DNA of 10,435 nt from the NCBI GenBank assembly GCA_947565485.1, contig CANOGG010000021.1, positions 1 through 10,435 on the forward strand, written 5' to 3'. Made by a program: the position numbers and the translations under genes. Under the pieces are notes generated by a model that saw nothing but the letters and a program-made list of their open reading frames with translations, did no database searches and was not told the DNA's origin. Source of the DNA: an uncultured Mycoplasma sp. (GTDB taxonomy: Bacteria > Bacillota_I > Bacilli_A > RF39 > UBA660). Positions 6,185-10,435 of this stretch are shown piece after piece (position 1 is the first letter of the stretch; each line of letters starts with the position of its first letter).

Positions 6185-6213
6185 TTGACTAACGTATGTT
6201 CGTATGTTATAAT
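6185..6213 (+). promoter_or_regulatory. uvrA promoter
   Basis: -35 TTGACT (6185-6190), 17-base spacer, perfect -10 TATAAT (6208-6213), with TG in the extended -10 position. The predicted start of transcription is near 6220, leaving a leader of about 60 bases before the uvrA ATG at 6281. Confidence 0.85.
6189..6202. promoter_or_regulatory. LexA (SOS) box in the uvrA promoter
   Basis: CTAACGTATGTTCG matches the Bacillus LexA consensus CGAACRNRYGTTYG at all positions but the second. It lies from the end of the -35 into the spacer, so LexA binding would block RNA polymerase. SOS control of uvrA is well established in Bacilli and Proteobacteria, which makes this assignment strong. The second half is repeated directly (CGTATGTT at 6193-6200 and 6201-6208). 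Confidence 0.85.
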
Positions 6214-6263
6214 AATCATACTTTTGGTGATAAATTTCGAAGTTATTTACCATACTAAACATT

Positions 6264-6272
6264 AAGGAGTGA
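6264..6272 (+). promoter_or_regulatory. Ribosome binding site of uvrA
   Basis: AAGGAGTGA lies 8 bases before the ATG at 6281. A GTG inside it, at 6269, is in the same frame but cannot be the start because it is part of this site. Confidence 0.85.
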
Positions 6273-6280
6273 CTGTAAAT

Positions 6281-9097
6281 ATGGATAAAATAATCGTTAA
6301 AGGAGCCCGTGAAAATAACTTAAAAAATATTGATATTGAACTACCTAAAAATAAGCTAATCGTTATGACTGGTGTCTCAGGAAGCGGCAAATCTTCTCTT
6401 GCTTTTGACACCATTTTTGCCGAAGGTCAACGAAGATATGTCGAATCTCTTAGTGCCTATGCTAGACAATTTATCGGTATCAGTGAAAAACCCAACGTCG
6501 ACTCAATTGAAGGCTTAAGTCCCAGTATTTCTATCGACCAAAAATCTACCAATAAAAACCCTCGTAGTACTGTTGGAACTATTACCGAAATTTATGATTA
6601 CTTACGTCTATTATTTGCGAGAATTGGTACACCCATCTGTCCTAATCATAACATCCCAGTAAAACGTGAATCTATTGAAGAGATGACCAATAAAGTCCTT
6701 GACTTACCAGCTGGCAGTAAACTTGAAATCATGGCCCCAGTTGTGCATGGTGAAAAAGGTGAACATAAAGATTTATTTGACAATCTTCGCAAAAGTGGCT
6801 ATTCCCGCGTTCGCGTAAATGGTGATATGTACACCTTAGATGAAGAAATTAAACTCGAAAAAAACATCAAAGATAATATCGAAGTAATCGTTGACCGTGT
6901 TGTAATCGACCCCGAGGAACGTGCTCGTATTTTTGAAGCTATCGAAAACAGTACTAAACTAGCCGATGGTAAAGTCCTTATCCACATTATTAGTGGCGAA
7001 GAAATCCTAATGAGTGAATCTTACGCCTGCCCTCATTGCAATTTTTCTCTTCCAGAACTTGAACCTCGCCTATTCTCTTTTAATGCACCTTATGGCGCTT
7101 GTCCTGAATGTAAAGGGCTTGGAACAAAACTAAAAATAGGTGAAGCTCTTCTAATGCCCGATAAAAATCTCACTATTCTAGAGGGTGGTATCAAAACTAT
7201 CAACAATGACTTAAGCATGGATACTACCCAACTCTTAACAGTTTGCAATCATTACAACATTGATATTAATAAACCTTTAAAAGACTTTACACGTAAAGAA
7301 TTAGATATCATTCTATATGGTACTAAAGAAAAAATTGACTTCAAATATATATCTAAAAATGGTAATGTTCGCTACGTAACTGACTATTACGAAGGTATAA
7401 TCAACACTCTAGAACGTCGCTACATCGAAACCACTAGTTCTTGGCGTCGTGAATGGCTCGAAAATTACATGGTAGAATCTCCCTGTCCTATATGCCACGG
7501 AGCAAGATTAAATGAAACTGTCTTAGCAGTTAAAATAAACAAAAAGAACATCTTTGAAGTTACTAATTTTAGTATTTTAGAACTTCGTGATTTTATTGCA
7601 AGCCTAAAACTAACCCCCGAACAAGCTGAAATCAGTGGCCTTGTTACGAAAGAAATCTTAAACCGTCTAAACTTCTTAATAAACGTTGGCCTAAGCTACC
7701 TCACACTCTCTCGTGCTGCAGGTACTCTATCTGGAGGCGAAGCTCAACGAATCCGCCTTGCTACTCAAATTGGTTCCAAATTATCTGGAGTCCTCTACGT
7801 CCTAGATGAACCATCTATCGGTCTTCATCAAAAAGATAACGAACGCCTCATCAACGCTCTACAAGAAATGCGTGACCTAGGAAACACTTTAATTGTCGTC
7901 GAACATGATACTGACACTATGCTTGCTAGTGACTTTTTAGTGGATATCGGTCCTGGCGCTGGAGAATTTGGTGGCAAAGTTATGGCCGCAGGTACTCCAA
8001 AAGAAGTTATGCAAAATCCTAATTCTCTAACTGGTAAATATTTATCAGGAGTCGAAAAAATCGAAATTCCTAAAAAACGTCGTAAAGGAAATGGCAAAGC
8101 CCTAAAAATTGTTAAAGCCCATGAAAATAACCTCAAAAATGTTACTGTCGAAATTCCTTTAAACAAATTTGTTTGTGTCACTGGTGTCTCTGGAAGTGGC
8201 AAATCTACACTTATCAATGAAATCCTCTACAAAACCCTAGCTGTTAACATCAATCATTCTAAACAAATACCTGGCGCTTGTAAAGAAATAAAAGGTATGG
8301 AAAATATCGATAAAATTATTCAAATTACTCAAGATGCAATTGGCCGTACTCCTAGAAGTAACCCTGCTACTTATGTTGGTGTCTTTGATGATATTCGTGA
8401 CTTTTTCACTAACACTAAAGAGGCTAAAATGCGTGGTTATGACAAAGGAAGATTTTCTTTCAATGTAAAAGGTGGCAGGTGTGAAGCTTGTTGGGGTGAT
8501 GGTGTCAAAAAAATAGAAATGCACTTTCTTCCTGATGTTTATGTTCCTTGTGATGTCTGTGGTGGCAAACGCTATAACAAAGAAACTCTTGATATCAAAT
8601 TCAAAGATAAAAACATCGCTGACATTTTAGACATGCGTGTATCTGAAGCTCTAACTTTCTTTGAAAACGTTCCTAAAATTTACAACAAACTAAAAATTAT
8701 GGAAGAAGTTGGTTTATCTTACATCAAACTCGGTCAATCAGCCCCAACTTTATCTGGCGGTGAAGCTGGACGTGTCAAACTTGCTAAAGAACTTCAAAAA
8801 AAACCAACTGGCAAAAGTATCTTCATTCTTGACGAACCAACCACTGGTCTTCATAGTGACGATATCAAAAAACTGTTAAAAATACTTAATCGCATTGTCG
8901 ATAATGGCGATACCGTTCTTGTCATCGAACATAATCTTGATGTCATAAAAGTTGCAGATTATATCATAGACCTCGGTCCTGATGGTGGAAACCTAGGTGG
9001 TGAAATAATAGCAACTGGTACTCCCGAACAAGTTGCCAAAATATCTAATTCCTACACTGGCACATTCTTAAATAAAATCTTAAAAGAACAAAAATAA
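6281..9097 (+). CDS. uvrA: Excinuclease ABC subunit UvrA
   Basis: UvrA is the ATP-driven DNA damage sensor of nucleotide excision repair; its dimer finds bulky lesions and loads UvrB. The 938-residue length is normal. In order: Walker A GVSGSGKS (31-38) with the following FAEGQRRYVESLSAYARQF; first zinc module CPHC (250-253) and CPEC (274-277); signature LSGGEAQR (483-490); Walker B YVLDEPSIGLH; second Walker A GVSGSGKST (635-643); second zinc module CEAC (734-737) and CDVC (757-760); second signature LSGGEAGR (824-831); Walker B FILDEPTTGLH and the His switch IEHN. The second signature has Gly830 where the usual residue is Gln. The start has AAGGAGTGA upstream. A LexA box in the promoter and a terminator after the gene mark it as a single-gene SOS unit; uvrB, often next to it, is not here. 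Confidence 0.98.
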   Translation: MDKIIVKGARENNLKNIDIELPKNKLIVMTGVSGSGKSSLAFDTIFAEGQRRYVESLSAYARQFIGISEKPNVDSIEGLSPSISIDQKSTNKNPRSTVGTITEIYDYLRLLFARIGTPICPNHNIPVKRESIEEMTNKVLDLPAGSKLEIMAPVVHGEKGEHKDLFDNLRKSGYSRVRVNGDMYTLDEEIKLEKNIKDNIEVIVDRVVIDPEERARIFEAIENSTKLADGKVLIHIISGEEILMSESYACPHCNFSLPELEPRLFSFNAPYGACPECKGLGTKLKIGEALLMPDKNLTILEGGIKTINNDLSMDTTQLLTVCNHYNIDINKPLKDFTRKELDIILYGTKEKIDFKYISKNGNVRYVTDYYEGIINTLERRYIETTSSWRREWLENYMVESPCPICHGARLNETVLAVKINKKNIFEVTNFSILELRDFIASLKLTPEQAEISGLVTKEILNRLNFLINVGLSYLTLSRAAGTLSGGEAQRIRLATQIGSKLSGVLYVLDEPSIGLHQKDNERLINALQEMRDLGNTLIVVEHDTDTMLASDFLVDIGPGAGEFGGKVMAAGTPKEVMQNPNSLTGKYLSGVEKIEIPKKRRKGNGKALKIVKAHENNLKNVTVEIPLNKFVCVTGVSGSGKSTLINEILYKTLAVNINHSKQIPGACKEIKGMENIDKIIQITQDAIGRTPRSNPATYVGVFDDIRDFFTNTKEAKMRGYDKGRFSFNVKGGRCEACWGDGVKKIEMHFLPDVYVPCDVCGGKRYNKETLDIKFKDKNIADILDMRVSEALTFFENVPKIYNKLKIMEEVGLSYIKLGQSAPTLSGGEAGRVKLAKELQKKPTGKSIFILDEPTTGLHSDDIKKLLKILNRIVDNGDTVLVIEHNLDVIKVADYIIDLGPDGGNLGGEIIATGTPEQVAKISNSYTGTFLNKILKEQK

Positions 9098-9118
9098 TAT
9101 TTATAATTTATTAATCTT

Positions 9119-9168
9119 AGTGCTGATGTTACAAACATAATTAAGTGACTATCTCAGCACTTTTTTTT
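9119..9168 (+). terminator. Intrinsic terminator of uvrA
   Basis: AGTGCTGA (9119-9126) pairs exactly with TCAGCACT (9154-9161), followed by a run of T from 9161 to 9168. The 27-base loop can form a small inner hairpin (TGTT with AACA). It lies 21 bases after the uvrA stop. Confidence 0.85.
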
Positions 9169-9331
9169 CGGCATATTCTGTTACTTTTTATAACGCAATT
9201 AAAAAATTATAATTCATCAAATATTACAAAAACTAAAAACCATCATCAATTGCCATTCTTTTTTAATGAGAAAAGTTATCTTTCTACTTTAATTATTCCT
9301 ATTATTATTATATAATTAAGATGTGATAATT

Positions 9332-9667
9332 ATGAATAATAAAGGTTTTACATTAATTGAAATTTTAGCATGTATAACAATAATTGGCCTTATAGCCACT
9401 ATTGCTAGCACCAACATAACCAAAATCTTTACCAAAAAAGAAGAAACAACCAATAATGTAAAAGAAAATATTTTAACCACCGCGGCATGTCTCTACATTG
9501 AACTTGATAAAAATAAAGACTTAAAAGAAACTTGCCTCCAAAATGGCTGTGATATTACTACTAACGACCTCCTAAAAGCAGGACTTCTTGAAAAAGAAGA
9601 TGTTAGTAACCTTAAAGTTATCCACATTTACAAAGAAAATAATGAAAAGAAATGCCAAATAAAGTAG
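9332..9667 (+). CDS. Prepilin-like protein with type IV N-methylation signal
   Basis: The 111-residue product begins MNNKG and then FTLIEILACITIIGLIATIAS, a class III signal: cleavage by a prepilin peptidase would fall between G5 and F6, with the key Glu at position 5 of the mature protein. The hydrophobic helix (about 6-27) would anchor it in the membrane and pack it in a pilus or competence pseudopilus. The small C-terminal domain has four cysteines (C53, C68, C73, C108), which could form disulfides outside the cell. No pilus ATPase, peptidase or other pilin gene is next to it. The ATG at 9332 is preferred; a GTG at 9323 in frame belongs to the weak ribosome binding site. A TATAAT at 9311-9316 is close upstream, but without a clear -35. 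The stop codon abuts the tdk ribosome binding site, so the two genes are probably cotranscribed. Confidence 0.85.
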   Translation: MNNKGFTLIEILACITIIGLIATIASTNITKIFTKKEETTNNVKENILTTAACLYIELDKNKDLKETCLQNGCDITTNDLLKAGLLEKEDVSNLKVIHIYKENNEKKCQIK

Positions 9668-9680
9668 AGGAGGAATAGAT

Positions 9681-10292
9681 ATGGCAAAATTATATTTTAG
9701 ATACGGAGAAATGAATTGTGGTAAAACTACTAATGTCATCCAAACCGCTTATAACTATAAAGAAAAAGGAAAGAACATCCTACTTTTAAAAGCCGAAATT
9801 GACACCAAAGGAGAAGATACCGTCATTAATCGAAGTGGTCAATCCATGAAAGTAGACTATTTAATTGACAAAAAAGATAGTATTTTTAACTTACCCTTAG
9901 AAAATGTTAAAGCTATCGTTGTCGATGAAGCTCAATTCTTAACAACTAATCAAGTTGATGAATTATACTATATCACCAAAATGTTTGAAATACCAGTTAT
10001 TTGTTATGGTATAAGAACAGATTTCCAAATGCAAACCTTTCCTGGCTCTGCCCGACTCTTAGCCATCGCTGATGACCTGGAAGAATCAAAAACTATTTGT
10101 AATTGTGAACGAAAAGCCACCCAAAATATGCGCAAGGTAAATGGCATTCCCACATTCGAGGGTGACCAAGTGGCAATCGATGGCGAAAACAAAGTAACCT
10201 ATGAAAGTGTATGTGGTAAATGTTACCTCGAAACTCGCGAAAAATACCAAAAAATAACTTACAATCCTACTAGAAAGAGAACAAAAATATGA
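9681..10292 (+). CDS. tdk: Thymidine kinase (type II, TK1-like)
   Basis: Thymidine kinase phosphorylates thymidine with ATP to dTMP in the pyrimidine salvage pathway. The 203-residue product has the expected length. Visible are Walker A GEMNCGKT (9-16), the Walker B and catalytic stretch VVDEAQF (80-86, catalytic Glu83), the substrate loop YGIRTDFQMQTFPGS (109-123), and the zinc ligands C140, C142, C178 and C181. The first zinc pair is C-x-C instead of the more common C-x2-C; from memory E. coli-type enzymes also show a short CxC here. The Walker A has Cys13 where Ser is usual. A strong AGGAGG lies 7 bases before the ATG, right after the stop of the prepilin gene. The TGA stop overlaps the next ATG (ATGA), so the downstream gene is translationally coupled. 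Confidence 0.97.
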   Translation: MAKLYFRYGEMNCGKTTNVIQTAYNYKEKGKNILLLKAEIDTKGEDTVINRSGQSMKVDYLIDKKDSIFNLPLENVKAIVVDEAQFLTTNQVDELYYITKMFEIPVICYGIRTDFQMQTFPGSARLLAIADDLEESKTICNCERKATQNMRKVNGIPTFEGDQVAIDGENKVTYESVCGKCYLETREKYQKITYNPTRKRTKI

Positions 10293-10435
10293 AAGATGAA
10301 ATATTAAAATTATTAAAAAATATTTATGAAGCTAAAACCCTAATCGAAATAAATGACCTACTAGGCCTTAAAAGTGTCGCTGAATACCAAGAACTAACCA
10401 AAAACATTAATGAACTAGTGGAAGAATATCAAGTA
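10289..10435 (+). CDS. rnr: Probable ribonuclease R, N-terminal 49 codons
   Basis: The reading frame is open from the ATG at 10289 to the right edge and is cut there. The start overlaps the tdk stop by 4 bases, with AGAAAGAGA upstream as ribosome binding site. The visible MKDEILKLLKN, then LIEINDLLGLKSVAEYQELTKNINELVEE, has the pattern of the N-terminal winged-helix domain of bacterial RNase R (VacB), a 3'-5' exoribonuclease: a short helix, a helix with LLGL, then a helix with E-x-L-x3-I-x2-L. The nuclease and S1 domains would lie outside the window. Another protein with the same small helical domain cannot be excluded from 49 residues. Confidence 0.62.
   Translation, partial: MKDEILKLLKNIYEAKTLIEINDLLGLKSVAEYQELTKNINELVEEYQV

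Noticed and set aside
6202..6221. GTATG and CATAC inverted pair around the uvrA -10
   Set aside because: Five-base arms 10 bases apart are expected by chance here; the LexA box explains the region better.
6226..6252. Hairpin in the uvrA leader (GGTGATAAAT with TTATTTACC)
   Set aside because: The pairing has several mismatches and no riboswitch or attenuator pattern is visible.
7828..8524. Minus-strand open frames of 129 and 95 codons inside uvrA
   Set aside because: They are antisense to conserved UvrA motifs, have no family features, and no promoter points to them.

Overview
The window is AT-rich, standard-code bacterial DNA (TGA is used as a stop, for example at the end of rimI and of tdk). 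It looks like a low-GC Bacillota genome of the Bacilli or gut-Firmicutes type. The evidence is the gene order tsaE-tsaB-rimI-tsaD (the B. subtilis ydiBCDE order), strong GGAGG-type ribosome binding sites, a B. subtilis-style LexA box in front of uvrA, and short intrinsic terminators. I cannot name a genus.

Left third (1-3253). The edge carries the 5' part of an AAA-family ATPase gene of the AAA_14/DUF4143 type, on the minus strand. Upstream of it lies a short intergenic stretch with three phased 12-bp motifs and the tsaD terminator. Then comes the minus-strand operon tsaE-tsaB-rimI-tsaD, with overlapping tsaB/rimI and rimI/tsaD genes and an extended -10 promoter in front of tsaE. TsaB, TsaD and TsaE together make the tRNA modification t6A; RimI is a protein N-terminal acetyltransferase usually found with them. 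A terminator-like hairpin sits between tsaE and tsaB.

Middle (3254-6280). A small ribbon-helix-helix protein gene points away from the tsa operon. It converges on a 674-residue membrane-anchored surface protein with four bacterial Ig-like (Big_2) domains and an unrecognised cysteine-paired insert. The surface-protein promoter carries a perfect 15-bp palindrome over its -10 box. Next is an orphan 73-residue protein gene with its own promoter, transcribed away from uvrA.

Right third (6281-10435). uvrA (nucleotide excision repair) has a LexA box between its -35 and -10 and a strong terminator. A likely second transcription unit then runs off the window: a prepilin-like gene whose stop codon abuts the tdk ribosome binding site, tdk (thymidine kinase), and, overlapping tdk by 4 bp, the first 49 codons of a probable rnr (RNase R).

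Most of the content is conserved housekeeping. The accessory or less understood parts are the left-edge ATPase, the phased motifs, the RHH protein, the Ig-like surface protein with its operator-like palindrome, the 73-residue orphan and the lone prepilin. I did not find convincing evidence of a new multi-gene system. No RNA genes, CRISPR arrays or insertion sequences are visible, and no stretch over 300 bases lacks a gene.
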